From VMCP01 sp964527775 (GTDB lineage: Bacteria > Bacteroidota > Bacteroidia > NS11-12g > UBA955): a stretch of 64,000 bases of DNA. The translations under genes were made by a program, and so were the position numbers. Location of the stretch: contig CAZGQS010000003.1 in assembly GCA_964527775.1 (NCBI GenBank), positions 62,001-126,000 of the forward strand, written 5' to 3'. A model generated the notes under the pieces. It ran no database searches. It was not told the DNA's origin and saw nothing but the letters and a program-made list of their open reading frames with translations. Below, in pieces: positions 23,692 through 32,245 of this stretch. Every line of letters starts with the position of its first letter. Within the stretch, counting starts at the first letter, position 1.

Positions 23692-24042
23692 ATGCCAAGA
23701 TCAGTCAATCACGTCGCCAGTAAGGCGCGCAGAAAAAAGACCCTGAAGTTAGCCAAAGGTTACTTCGGAAGACGTAAAAACGTATGGACGGTTGCAAAAA
23801 ATGCCGTTGAAAAAGGTTTAACCTATGCTTACCGCGATCGCCGCGCCAAAAAACGCGAATTCCGCGCTCTTTGGATTATGCGTATCAACGCAGCTTGCCG
23901 CGAGCAAGGTGTAAGCTACTCTCAGTTCATGGGTAAATTGAACGCAAGTACTTTAGAAATCAACCGTAAAGTGTTGGCAGATCTTGCCGTTCACGATACT
24001 GCTGCTTTCAAAGCCATCTTCGATCAAGTAATGAACGGTTAA
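23692..24042 (+). CDS. rplT: Ribosomal protein bL20
   Basis: 116 residues, beginning MPRSVNHVASKARRKKTLKL with AKGYFGRRKNVWTVAKNAVE and YAYRDRRAKKREFRALWIMR. bL20 binds 23S rRNA early in 50S assembly. It is the last gene of thrS-infC-rpmI-rplT and is followed by a rho-independent terminator. The 64-bp gap to rpmI holds only a weak GC-rich hairpin and could house autoregulation, which is not provable here. Confidence 0.97.
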   Translation: MPRSVNHVASKARRKKTLKLAKGYFGRRKNVWTVAKNAVEKGLTYAYRDRRAKKREFRALWIMRINAACREQGVSYSQFMGKLNASTLEINRKVLADLAVHDTAAFKAIFDQVMNG

Positions 24043-24066
24043 TCCAAACCAAAACATTAATCAAAC

Positions 24067-24097
24067 AAAAAGCCACCCTCATCGGGTGGCTTTTTTT
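24067..24097 (+). terminator. Terminator of the thrS-rplT operon
   Basis: AGCCACCC (24071-24078) pairs with GGGTGGCT (24084-24091), the stem is flanked by A and T runs and followed by seven T. It lies 25 bp after the rplT stop. Confidence 0.9.
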
Positions 24098-24163
24098 ATT
24101 ACTTTCCAATTTTGTAATTTCCCGGTCAACCATTTTTATTCAATTTCCGTCTAAACATCACCT

Positions 24164-25117
24164 ATGCGCAAACTCATCATCATTGCTTCACTTTTCAGCT
24201 TCTCTTCCTCTTTCGCTCAACTCATTACCAACAAACCCGAAACCCAAGCTCAAATGCTTGATTCCAACGGGAATGTGGTTCCCCCGAAATTAGAAATTAT
24301 CACTTCCGGACTTTCACAATACAAAAACATCATCTATCAGCGCATCACCCAACAATATATCACCAACGAAAACCAATTTTTCTTGGATGTAAAATTAGAC
24401 ACCACTTATATCATCATCAAAAAAAGTCCCAAAATCAAAGATGTCTATTCTATCGGATTTTTTGGCGATGATAAAGGCAAAAAGCCCGCGAAAAACATTA
24501 CTTCCGTTGAGAAAAAGGAGTGGTTGATAAAATTTAATGCCCAAGGCGAAATTGATTCACTCTACAACTGGAAAGAATTCCGAGACATGTTCGTGTCGGC
24601 CCTCTCAGTTCAGGCTCGGGAAAATCTGATCAATTCCTCCTTATTCGCTGAACGCAAAGCTCAATTCAACAACCACGACGAAGTCCAAAAGCTCGTTTTG
24701 GGCGATATACATTATCTTTTTCTTCCCTACGGGGATACTTTTGATTTGAACGTCAAATATTTGAGATTGAAACTGGTAAAAGATCCCTTCACCCAAGAAG
24801 ATCTCGAAATTTTGGGCGACTACTACGCCGAATACAAAGAAGGCTCCAGTAACACTGTCAATATACTTGCTCACAACCAAGCGGGCCCAGATCAAAAACC
24901 CTTGCTTCTACAAGAATGCCAAGAATACCTCCGCAGCAGAAACAACACCAATGAACCGACTTCGGAGGTTACTTCAGTTGGACTTAACTCCGAGCAAGAA
25001 TATCGTTACAATAAGCTGAAAAAAGCCTTTATGTGGGTAACCTTCTCAGATGTCATTACCATCAATCTCCAATCGCGGGGCAATTTGCGCACTTACCGGT
25101 TGTGGGATGCGAATTGA
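24164..25117 (+). CDS. Secreted protein of unknown function
   Basis: 317 residues with a signal peptide (RKLIIIASLFSFSSSFAQ, residues 2-19). The mature part is mixed with many charged residues; helices at about 115-145 (DSLYNWKEFRDMFVSALSVQ) and 165-190. No catalytic motif, lipobox or membrane helix was seen. It follows the rplT terminator and is followed by a heptanucleotide repeat array. I do not recognise the family. Confidence 0.6.
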   Translation: MRKLIIIASLFSFSSSFAQLITNKPETQAQMLDSNGNVVPPKLEIITSGLSQYKNIIYQRITQQYITNENQFFLDVKLDTTYIIIKKSPKIKDVYSIGFFGDDKGKKPAKNITSVEKKEWLIKFNAQGEIDSLYNWKEFRDMFVSALSVQARENLINSSLFAERKAQFNNHDEVQKLVLGDIHYLFLPYGDTFDLNVKYLRLKLVKDPFTQEDLEILGDYYAEYKEGSSNTVNILAHNQAGPDQKPLLLQECQEYLRSRNNTNEPTSEVTSVGLNSEQEYRYNKLKKAFMWVTFSDVITINLQSRGNLRTYRLWDAN

Positions 25118-25120
25118 TTT

Positions 25121-25231
25121 CAGCCACCAGCCATCAGCTTCGCTGATCTATCAGCTATCAGCCGTCAGCCGTCAGCCAAAGACCAAAGACCAAAGACCAA
25201 AGACCAAAGACCAGTCCCAAAGACCCACGGC
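25121..25231. repeat. Heptanucleotide tandem repeat array (CAGCNNN and AGACCAA units)
   Basis: The sequence is built from 7-bp units: CAGCCAC, CAGCCAT, an interrupted unit, CAGCTAT, CAGCCGT twice, CAGCCAA, then AGACCAA repeated four times and a final AGACCAG. It begins right after the stop of the secreted-protein gene. It falls in a 198-bp gap between two plus-strand genes. A second heptanucleotide array of different sequence lies at 35.1 kb. Confidence 0.8.
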
Positions 25232-25315
25232 CAATGTTAATAAAATATTAAATATATGTTGCACACGTCCAACACCGAGCTTTCTTGATTAGTTTCGCAT
25301 ATCAACAATTATCTA

Positions 25316-25963
25316 ATGGCTTTAAATAATTTACTCAGTGTTTTCCTGCCCAAAGACCAAGTTTTTTACAATCTTTTTGAAGAGACTGCAAAAAATATTG
25401 CTGAGATGGGAGTGAAATTCAAAGAATTTGTATACGAACCTGAAGAACAGAAAAGATCAATTATCAATAAGCAAATTGAGGATCTTGAGCATAAGAACGA
25501 TGAAATAACGCATCAAATCTTTCAAGAGCTAGGTAAAAACTTCATTACGCCATTTGACAGAGAAGATATTCATTATTTGGCAACTGCAACTGATGATGTA
25601 GCTGATTACATATACGCTTCTAGCAAGAAAATGCAATTTCATGGTGTTAATCCGAACGATACTGGTATTCAAAACTTGGCTGAATTAATTTGTCAAGGAG
25701 CAAATGAAGTTTCAAAAGTAATTATGCAATTACGCGAGTTGAAACGTCCTGAGAAGATTATGGAGTCGATCGTAAAAATTAACAGTCTTGAAAATCATGC
25801 AGACAATGTATTCGATTTGAGTATTCGTGAATTGTTTGAGAAGGAAAATGATTTCAAGCAATTGATTAAAAGACGTGAGGTATATACGGTTATGGAAGTA
25901 GCTACAGATAAGTTTGAAGATGTAGCCAATGTGATCGAAACCATCATAGTTAAATACGCATAA
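25316..25963 (+). CDS. DUF47-family (PhoU-like) protein paired with a phosphate transporter
   Basis: 215 residues, all-helical, with the PhoU_div/DUF47 pattern: FYNLFEETAKNIAEMGVKF, KNDEITHQIFQELGKNFITP, FDREDIHYLATATDDVADYI, and ISSKKMQFHG. DUF47 proteins are small helical bundles associated with Pit-type phosphate carriers, and probably tune or accompany their activity. The Pit gene begins 10 bp downstream, which supports this. Metal binding of the family is expected from PhoU homology, not shown here. Confidence 0.87.
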   Translation: MALNNLLSVFLPKDQVFYNLFEETAKNIAEMGVKFKEFVYEPEEQKRSIINKQIEDLEHKNDEITHQIFQELGKNFITPFDREDIHYLATATDDVADYIYASSKKMQFHGVNPNDTGIQNLAELICQGANEVSKVIMQLRELKRPEKIMESIVKINSLENHADNVFDLSIRELFEKENDFKQLIKRREVYTVMEVATDKFEDVANVIETIIVKYA

Positions 25964-25973
25964 AATCATTGCC

Positions 25974-27629
25974 ATGACTTCAATGGTAATTTTGATTATC
26001 GTTTTGGCTTTGGTATTTGATTATATCAATGGTTTCCATGACGCTGCCAATTCTATAGCTACAATCGTTAGCACTAAGGTATTGACCCCGTTCCAAGCAG
26101 TACTTTGGGCGGCAATGTTCAATTTCGTGGCATTCTTTATGTTTAAAGATCATGCTGTTGCCAATACAATTTCAAAAACAGTTGCTGAAAATTATATCAC
26201 TTTAGATGTAATTTTATCTGGTTTGCTCGCTGCCATATTTTGGAATTTGTTAACCTGGTGGTACGGAATTCCCTCGTCTTCTTCACATACTCTTATTGGC
26301 GGATTTGCTGGTGCAGCAGTAATACACGCATTTATGGAAAAAGGCATGATGCCTATCAGTCAAATTGTTGAGTCTGATAGCATCATGAAAACCATTTATT
26401 TTATCTTCTTAGCGCCAATCATAGGTATGGTTCTTTCGGCATATATCACTTTAGTCACAATTTCTAGAAAAATGTGGCTCAAACTGAGTTTCATTGCCGT
26501 GTCTTCGGTTGCGCTTTTCCTGATTTTTGATTATTACATGGGTAAAAAATTGGAAGAGAACCTATCTAAGTTTTACCGTGTAGACAAATATAAAAAGGAA
26601 TGGAAAAAACACCCAGATGACTTGAAGATTAAAGCCAACTATGAATTAGCTGTACAGCACTTTGAAGAATCAAAACCATTTCTCGATGAATATAAATCTA
26701 AAGGTTCCGAACATGTAGTAAACAATATTATTTCACATGTTGATGTATCAGACATTCAAATAAATAAGCAAAGAGAAGTAGTAGAGAAAATCCTTCGATT
26801 TGGGGCATTAAAGAAAGATGCTTTCTTTGATACTACAAAAATCGCTGCTTATGAGGCAGCAAAAGAAAAAATTCACAGTTGTCAACCTGAATTTGAAAAT
26901 CTTTCAAATATTGGTGATTCTGCAACTGCTGGAGCAATTGCAATAAAGCTTGCATTAGGAGATAAGGAGAGAATTAAATTCATCGACGCCTATAAAATTG
27001 ATGTTTCCAAATCCTTGACAACAGACCTCGAAAAAGCAGACAATAGAACACTTTCTTACATCATGATGCTTATGTTTGCCATCTTTGCGGCTATCTACAT
27101 CTATGTCGAAAAGATAAAAGTTCCAACTGCTGCAAAAATGAACAATATGTTCAAAAAGCTTCAATTACTTTCGTCTGCAGCTTTTTCTTTGGGACACGGC
27201 GGCAGTGATGCGCAGAAGGTAATGGGTATAATAGGTGCTGCAATGATTGCAAGCGGACAAATCATAGATTTTAAAGAAATTCCCAACTGGGTTCCGTTGG
27301 CATGCTATGCTGCAATAGCCCTTGGAACTCTCAGTGGAGGTTGGAAAATTGTGAAAACAATGGGAACCAAGATTACCAAAGTTACACCACTCGAAGGAGT
27401 AGGAGCTGAGACTGCTGGTGCAATTACTCTGTTTTTAACAGCTCAAATGGGAATTCCAGTAAGTACTACCCATACTATCACAGGTTCAATCATTGGCGTT
27501 GGAGCGACCAAAAGATTGAGTGCGGTGCGCTGGGGGGTTACCCGTAGCTTGCTTTTTGCATGGATAGTAACAATACCAGTAAGTGCCTTAGTTGCGGCTT
27601 TAATTTATTCTTTAGTAAGTATTTTGTAA
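25974..27629 (+). CDS. pitA: PiT-family inorganic phosphate transporter
   Basis: 551 residues with two PHO4 halves: DYINGFHDAANSIATIVSTK (about 19-38) with SSSSHTLIGGFAGAA (about 100-114), and FSLGHGGSDAQKVMGIIGAA (about 403-422) with GIPVSTTHTITGSIIGVG (about 489-506). These are the PHO4 signature blocks. A hydrophilic insert of about 170 residues (about 185-360) rich in Lys/Glu separates the halves, longer than in E. coli PitA. The inner-membrane carrier moves metal-phosphate or Na/H-coupled phosphate. It is co-transcribed with the DUF47 protein upstream. The clpB gene is convergent 13 bp beyond its stop. Confidence 0.9.
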   Translation: MTSMVILIIVLALVFDYINGFHDAANSIATIVSTKVLTPFQAVLWAAMFNFVAFFMFKDHAVANTISKTVAENYITLDVILSGLLAAIFWNLLTWWYGIPSSSSHTLIGGFAGAAVIHAFMEKGMMPISQIVESDSIMKTIYFIFLAPIIGMVLSAYITLVTISRKMWLKLSFIAVSSVALFLIFDYYMGKKLEENLSKFYRVDKYKKEWKKHPDDLKIKANYELAVQHFEESKPFLDEYKSKGSEHVVNNIISHVDVSDIQINKQREVVEKILRFGALKKDAFFDTTKIAAYEAAKEKIHSCQPEFENLSNIGDSATAGAIAIKLALGDKERIKFIDAYKIDVSKSLTTDLEKADNRTLSYIMMLMFAIFAAIYIYVEKIKVPTAAKMNNMFKKLQLLSSAAFSLGHGGSDAQKVMGIIGAAMIASGQIIDFKEIPNWVPLACYAAIALGTLSGGWKIVKTMGTKITKVTPLEGVGAETAGAITLFLTAQMGIPVSTTHTITGSIIGVGATKRLSAVRWGVTRSLLFAWIVTIPVSALVAALIYSLVSIL

Positions 27630-27635
27630 GATACA

Positions 27636-27656
27636 TTTCGCATTAATTCTGCGAAA
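27636..27656. terminator. Small bidirectional hairpin between pit and clpB
   Basis: TTTCGCA (27636-27642) and TGCGAAA (27650-27656) form a 7-bp stem overlapping the clpB stop. It sits in the 13-bp convergent gap, where it could end both transcripts. The T-runs are short. Confidence 0.4.
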
Positions 27657-30237
27657 ATTCCAATTCTGTTCCAGCCAAATCTACTTTTATGGGTTTGGCT
27701 GGATCCACAGAACCAGATAAAATAAACTTGCTTAACTCGTCCATTACTTTTTTCTGAATTACGCGTTTCAATGGGCGAGCACCAAATTGTGGATCAAAGC
27801 CCAACTGTGCCAACCAATCCAACGCATCCTCAGTGATATCCAATCGATATCCTGCGTCGTTCAATCGTTGATACAAAAGATCAAATTGAATTTGAGCAAT
27901 GGCTCTGATGTTTTCTCTGTTCAACGGTTCAAACATCACAATTTCATCAATTCGGTTCAAGAACTCAGGTCTAATGGAGCGCTTTAAGATATCGAAAACC
28001 TGAATCTTGGTTTTTGCTTGAACTTCTTCGGAATTGGTAATGGTTAGTTGCTCGTAGTTTTCCCTAATTACATCCGCTCCAATATTAGAAGTCATGATGA
28101 TGATGGTATTTCTGAAATTAGCGGTTCTACCTTTATTGTCGGTCAACCGGCCGTCGTCTAATACTTGCAATAGAATGTTGAAAACATCGGGGTGGGCTTT
28201 CTCAATTTCATCCAACAAAATTACACTGTAGGGTTTTCGTCTGATGGCTTCAGTCAATTGTCCACCTTCGTCATATCCCACGTAACCTGGAGGCGCTCCA
28301 ATGAGTCTGCTCACCGTGTGTTTTTCTTGATATTCAGACATGTCAATGCGCACCATAGCTTGGTCGCTGTTAAACATATAATCTGCCAACGCCTTTGCGA
28401 GTTCAGTTTTACCAACGCCCGTGGTTCCTAGGAAAATGAATGATCCTATGGGTTTCTTGGGATCTTGAAGACCCGCTCGACTTCTTCGAATGGCGTTCGA
28501 CAACGCTGAAATAGCTTCTTCCTGTCCAACTACTCGCTTATGCAATTCATCTTCCAGTCTCAACAATTTTTCACGTTCGCTTTGAAGCATTTTACTCACT
28601 GGAATTCCCGTCCATCGGCTAACTACTTCGGCAATGTCATCAGAGTCTACCTCTTGTTTAACCATCGAAGCTTTACCCGTCTTGTTTTCACGCATTTTCA
28701 TGGTCAATGCATACAACTCTTCTTCGTTGTTTTTAATTAAACCATATCGAATCTCCGCCACTCTACCATAATTACCCTCACGTTCAGCCTGCTCAGCTTC
28801 CAATTTTAAACTTTCAATGTTTGTTTTTTTCTGTTGGATTTGAGTGAGAATATTTTTCTCATTTTCCCATTGGGCCTTGAGTTCGTTCTGCCTTACACTC
28901 AAATTGGCGATTTCTTCGTTGAGTTTGCCTAGTTTGGCTTCATCATTTTCACGTTTAATGGCTTCACGCTCAATTTCCAATTGCATGATTCTACGGTTCA
29001 ATTCATCCAATTCTTCGGGAACAGAGTCCATCTCCAATCTCAATTTGCTGGCAGCTTCATCCAGAAGGTCAATGGCCTTATCAGGTAGAAATCGGTCGCT
29101 GATGTATCTTTGACTCATTTCTACTGCTGAAATGATGGCTTCGTCTTTGATTCTAACTTTATGATGTACCTCGTAGCGCTCTTTAAGTCCTCGTAAAATT
29201 GAAACGGCCTCTTGAGTATCAGGTTCTTCAACCATTACTTTCTGAAAACGTCTCTCTAAAGCCTTATCAGTTTCAATGTATTTTTGAAACTCAGCAAGGG
29301 TAGTGGCTCCAATGGCCCGAAGTTCGCCCCTTGCCAATGCAGGTTTTAAAATATTTGCTGCATCCATGGCACCTTCACTTCTTCCAGCCCCAACTAAGGT
29401 GTGAATTTCATCAATAAACAACACAATTTCTCCGCTGCTTTGAGTGACTTCTTTCACCACTGTTTTCAGACGTTCTTCAAACTCACCCTTGTATTTTGCA
29501 CCTGCTACCAAAGCACCCATGTCAAGGCTGTAAATTTGCTTTGATTTTAAATTCTCAGGAACATCTCCTCTAATGATCCGGTGAGCCAGTCCTTCTGCAA
29601 TGGCCGTTTTACCCACACCCGGTTCACCAATTAAAACGGGATTATTCTTCGTTCTTCTACTTAAAATTTGTAAAACCCGTCGAATTTCGTCATCTCTTCC
29701 AATCACCGGGTCCAGTTTGCCCTCACGAGCCATTTGATTTAAATTAAGTGCATATTTCTTCAATGCGTTGAACTGGTTTTCAGACGTCTGACTATCCACT
29801 TTGTGGCCTCCCCGAAGTTCTTTAACTGCCTTCTTTAAATCATTTAACTTAAATCCAGCATCTTTTAATACTCTGGATGTTTCATCGGAACTCTCAAGAA
29901 CCGACATCAATACATGTTCGTTGGTGATGAATTCATCTCCGAATTCTTTCATGAATTTTTCAGCAACAGCGAGAACTCTGCTCACTTCTTGCGATGCGTA
30001 AATCTGTCCTCCAGCAACTTTAGGGTACTTTTTGACTTGAATTTCAAGTACTTTTTCGAGATTGGATAGATTGGCCCCAGTTTTACCTGCGACAAATTTC
30101 ATCATTTCCTCGTCTTCTCTAAGTATGGCTAACACCAAGTGCGCTAATTCTATACTCTGTTGACCTTCTGCCAGAACCATGTTCTGAGCTTTATTCAAGG
30201 TCTCTTGAGTCTTGATGGTGAATTGTTGTGTATTCAT
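27643..30237 (-). CDS. clpB: ATP-dependent disaggregase ClpB
   Basis: 864 residues, normal length for ClpB. The N domain (1-150) is followed by AAA-1 with Walker A GEPGVGKTAIAEGLA (about 205-219) and Walker B LFIDEIHTLVGAG; the long middle coiled coil (about 410-535) that distinguishes ClpB from ClpA/C; and AAA-2 with FLGTTGVGKTELAKALA (about 602-618) and ILLDEIEKAHPDV. It rescues heat-aggregated proteins together with DnaK. A promoter-like TTG-N21-GAGATTTG lies just upstream on the minus strand. I saw no CIRCE-type inverted repeat. Confidence 0.97.
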   Translation of the reverse strand: MNTQQFTIKTQETLNKAQNMVLAEGQQSIELAHLVLAILREDEEMMKFVAGKTGANLSNLEKVLEIQVKKYPKVAGGQIYASQEVSRVLAVAEKFMKEFGDEFITNEHVLMSVLESSDETSRVLKDAGFKLNDLKKAVKELRGGHKVDSQTSENQFNALKKYALNLNQMAREGKLDPVIGRDDEIRRVLQILSRRTKNNPVLIGEPGVGKTAIAEGLAHRIIRGDVPENLKSKQIYSLDMGALVAGAKYKGEFEERLKTVVKEVTQSSGEIVLFIDEIHTLVGAGRSEGAMDAANILKPALARGELRAIGATTLAEFQKYIETDKALERRFQKVMVEEPDTQEAVSILRGLKERYEVHHKVRIKDEAIISAVEMSQRYISDRFLPDKAIDLLDEAASKLRLEMDSVPEELDELNRRIMQLEIEREAIKRENDEAKLGKLNEEIANLSVRQNELKAQWENEKNILTQIQQKKTNIESLKLEAEQAEREGNYGRVAEIRYGLIKNNEEELYALTMKMRENKTGKASMVKQEVDSDDIAEVVSRWTGIPVSKMLQSEREKLLRLEDELHKRVVGQEEAISALSNAIRRSRAGLQDPKKPIGSFIFLGTTGVGKTELAKALADYMFNSDQAMVRIDMSEYQEKHTVSRLIGAPPGYVGYDEGGQLTEAIRRKPYSVILLDEIEKAHPDVFNILLQVLDDGRLTDNKGRTANFRNTIIIMTSNIGADVIRENYEQLTITNSEEVQAKTKIQVFDILKRSIRPEFLNRIDEIVMFEPLNRENIRAIAQIQFDLLYQRLNDAGYRLDITEDALDWLAQLGFDPQFGARPLKRVIQKKVMDELSKFILSGSVDPAKPIKVDLAGTELEFSQN

Positions 30238-30250
30238 GCTCTCGAACGCA

Positions 30251-30282
30251 CAAATCTCATTCCACCCTTAAAATAGCGTCAA
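30251..30282 (-). promoter_or_regulatory. Candidate clpB promoter
   Basis: On the minus strand TTG (30282-30280), a 21-bp spacer, and GAGATTTG (30258-30251; one mismatch to TAnnTTTG), 13 bp before the ATG at 30237. Confidence 0.35.
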
Positions 30283-30286
30283 TTCG

Positions 30287-32245
30287 TCAGTTTAAATCCT
30301 CAATTTCTTCAGGAATAACGTCAATTTGTCGTTTTTGTGGACCCCTAAGCCTTTCCACCGCCATGGGGTGTAGTTGAACTTTGAAATCTTCTCGGTCAAA
30401 TTCTAAACTATCTACAGCCAGAAAACGATTTCTTAATACGGTAAAACGGCTCCAACGTTCGCTTGCTGCACCCGATGAATCTATACTCCAGCGCGCTTTG
30501 CTTGGCGCAGGAATTAACGATGCCAAGTATACGCTCTCTCCAATACTCAATTGCATGGGATATTTCTGAAAATAAAACCAACTGGCTTCACCAATACCGA
30601 ACACATTGGGTCCCCACTCAATTAAATTCAAATACACTTCCATCATGCGATTTTTACTGACAGCTTTTTCACGTTCAATGAGCCAAACCAGCATGATTTC
30701 TTCTATTTTCCTTGCTAAGGTTTTATGCTGTCTCAAATACACGTTCTTAATCAATTGCATGCTTATGGTACTGCCTCCGCGTGCAAATCTCTTCGCTCGG
30801 TAATTGTGTATCAATGCGCCTCTAAAGGCTTCGGTGTAAAATCCTTTGTGATAGAAAAAAGAAGGATCCTCAGATCTCAAAACACTTCTCACAACAAACG
30901 GCGAGATTTCATTGTAGTTGGTATAATTAGGATTGCTGGGCCCCACCATAAAGGTTCGTACTGCATTATCTCCCCTAAAATAAGTATGACTGAAAGAACC
31001 ATTTAATTTCGATGGCTGTGCAAGTCCCCATTGAATGATTTTGAAATCTTTATCTGCAGTTAACTCGCTTTCAAAACGAGTCTTTTCTAGTTTGTTTCCG
31101 TCTAGGTAAACAAAAAAGCGATAACCAAAGCTACCAGTTGTTTTAATTCCCGATGTATTTTGAAATAATCCTGCAGGGAGGCTAGAAAATAAATTTTTCC
31201 CTTGGTTTGTGGGGATTTTAAAGTTAACCCAATAGGTTTTTCCTTGGTCCCATTCATAATGTCCTCCAGCGGTGAAATTCAGGGCATTTAATTTAAATGC
31301 ACTGTTGCTATCAAGTTCCAACACACCTGAATTGTATTTTACTTTCACATTACCTGCAATATTGCTCAGCTGAACAGTAGTATCAGAAATTCTAGGGTGA
31401 AGCAGTCTTAAGTTTTCAATGTTTCCGTCAGCAACAATTTCTATTTCATTATTACCACCTTCAATGAGATCTTGAATTTCGAATTTTGCCTTTCCGAATC
31501 CAAAGAATCCACCGGGCAACTTGATTTGCCCCTTAGGGTCCATACAATTAAATTCAATATTGCCTGTGAGATCAGTTCTATCTAGTTCTCCAGTAATTAC
31601 ATAAGGATCAATTTTGGCGTTGAGGCTTTCTCCCTTAAAATGAATGCTTTGTATAGCTGCTTTATAAATTTCAGCAGAATCTTGTACACGAATCTTGAAA
31701 TTTCGAATCTGTAAATTTTTTGGAACCTGCGCCAATAATTTCCTAGCCGCTTTAATGATGTTTGTTTTTTCACGAGATTCTTTAACAACCTCTTCTTCTT
31801 CAGATTTAAATTGAAAATTTTGAATTCCTGCAGAGTCAAACAAATTCATTTCACCTTGAGCAATTTTCAAATTTTGTATACTCGGTCCATGCCAAAGGGT
31901 ATTCCAAAAATCTACCGAAAAACCGAATGTATCGCATACAAACAAGGGTGGGAGAGATTGATTTGAAGAATTAGACCCCAAATAAACATGGCCTAATCTG
32001 ATACCAAAAATCCCGTCAAAAGAAGTTTCCTTAATCTTGAATTCTATGCCTTTATTCGCTAATTTTGATTGAGCCTTTTTTAATCCCCAGTCAACAATAG
32101 CCTTTCTACCAAGCATCCAGACACCGGTAAACAAGGTGAAAAATCCAATTATTATAAATCCGAGTATTTTAACCCTTCTTGGGGTAAACACCTGTGTAAT
32201 TTTTCGGAGAAATTCCCTTGAGTTCATCTTTAATTCGTTGTTCAA
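30287..32245 (-). CDS. Monofunctional peptidoglycan glycosyltransferase (GT51) with a large AsmA-like N-terminal region
   Basis: 652 residues. A membrane helix is at about 28-50 (KILGFIIIGFFTLFTGVWML). Residues 60-420 are beta-rich and unassigned, with AsmA-like character. The GT51 lipid II polymerase domain is at about 450-610: RSEDPSFFYHKGF (catalytic Glu), RGGSTISMQLIKNVYL, EKAVSKNRMMEVYLN and IGEASWFYFQK. There is no transpeptidase domain, so it only polymerises glycan strands. The first in-frame ATG lies 77 bp inside purB; later starts at 32227 or a GTG (about 32187) are possible. The N-terminal fusion makes it much longer than MtgA (about 240 aa). Confidence 0.83.
   Translation of the reverse strand: MNNELKMNSREFLRKITQVFTPRRVKILGFIIIGFFTLFTGVWMLGRKAIVDWGLKKAQSKLANKGIEFKIKETSFDGIFGIRLGHVYLGSNSSNQSLPPLFVCDTFGFSVDFWNTLWHGPSIQNLKIAQGEMNLFDSAGIQNFQFKSEEEEVVKESREKTNIIKAARKLLAQVPKNLQIRNFKIRVQDSAEIYKAAIQSIHFKGESLNAKIDPYVITGELDRTDLTGNIEFNCMDPKGQIKLPGGFFGFGKAKFEIQDLIEGGNNEIEIVADGNIENLRLLHPRISDTTVQLSNIAGNVKVKYNSGVLELDSNSAFKLNALNFTAGGHYEWDQGKTYWVNFKIPTNQGKNLFSSLPAGLFQNTSGIKTTGSFGYRFFVYLDGNKLEKTRFESELTADKDFKIIQWGLAQPSKLNGSFSHTYFRGDNAVRTFMVGPSNPNYTNYNEISPFVVRSVLRSEDPSFFYHKGFYTEAFRGALIHNYRAKRFARGGSTISMQLIKNVYLRQHKTLARKIEEIMLVWLIEREKAVSKNRMMEVYLNLIEWGPNVFGIGEASWFYFQKYPMQLSIGESVYLASLIPAPSKARWSIDSSGAASERWSRFTVLRNRFLAVDSLEFDREDFKVQLHPMAVERLRGPQKRQIDVIPEEIEDLN

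Noticed and set aside
25121..25231. CRISPR or REP element
   Set aside because: No palindromic repeats or spacers; it is a plain heptanucleotide tandem.
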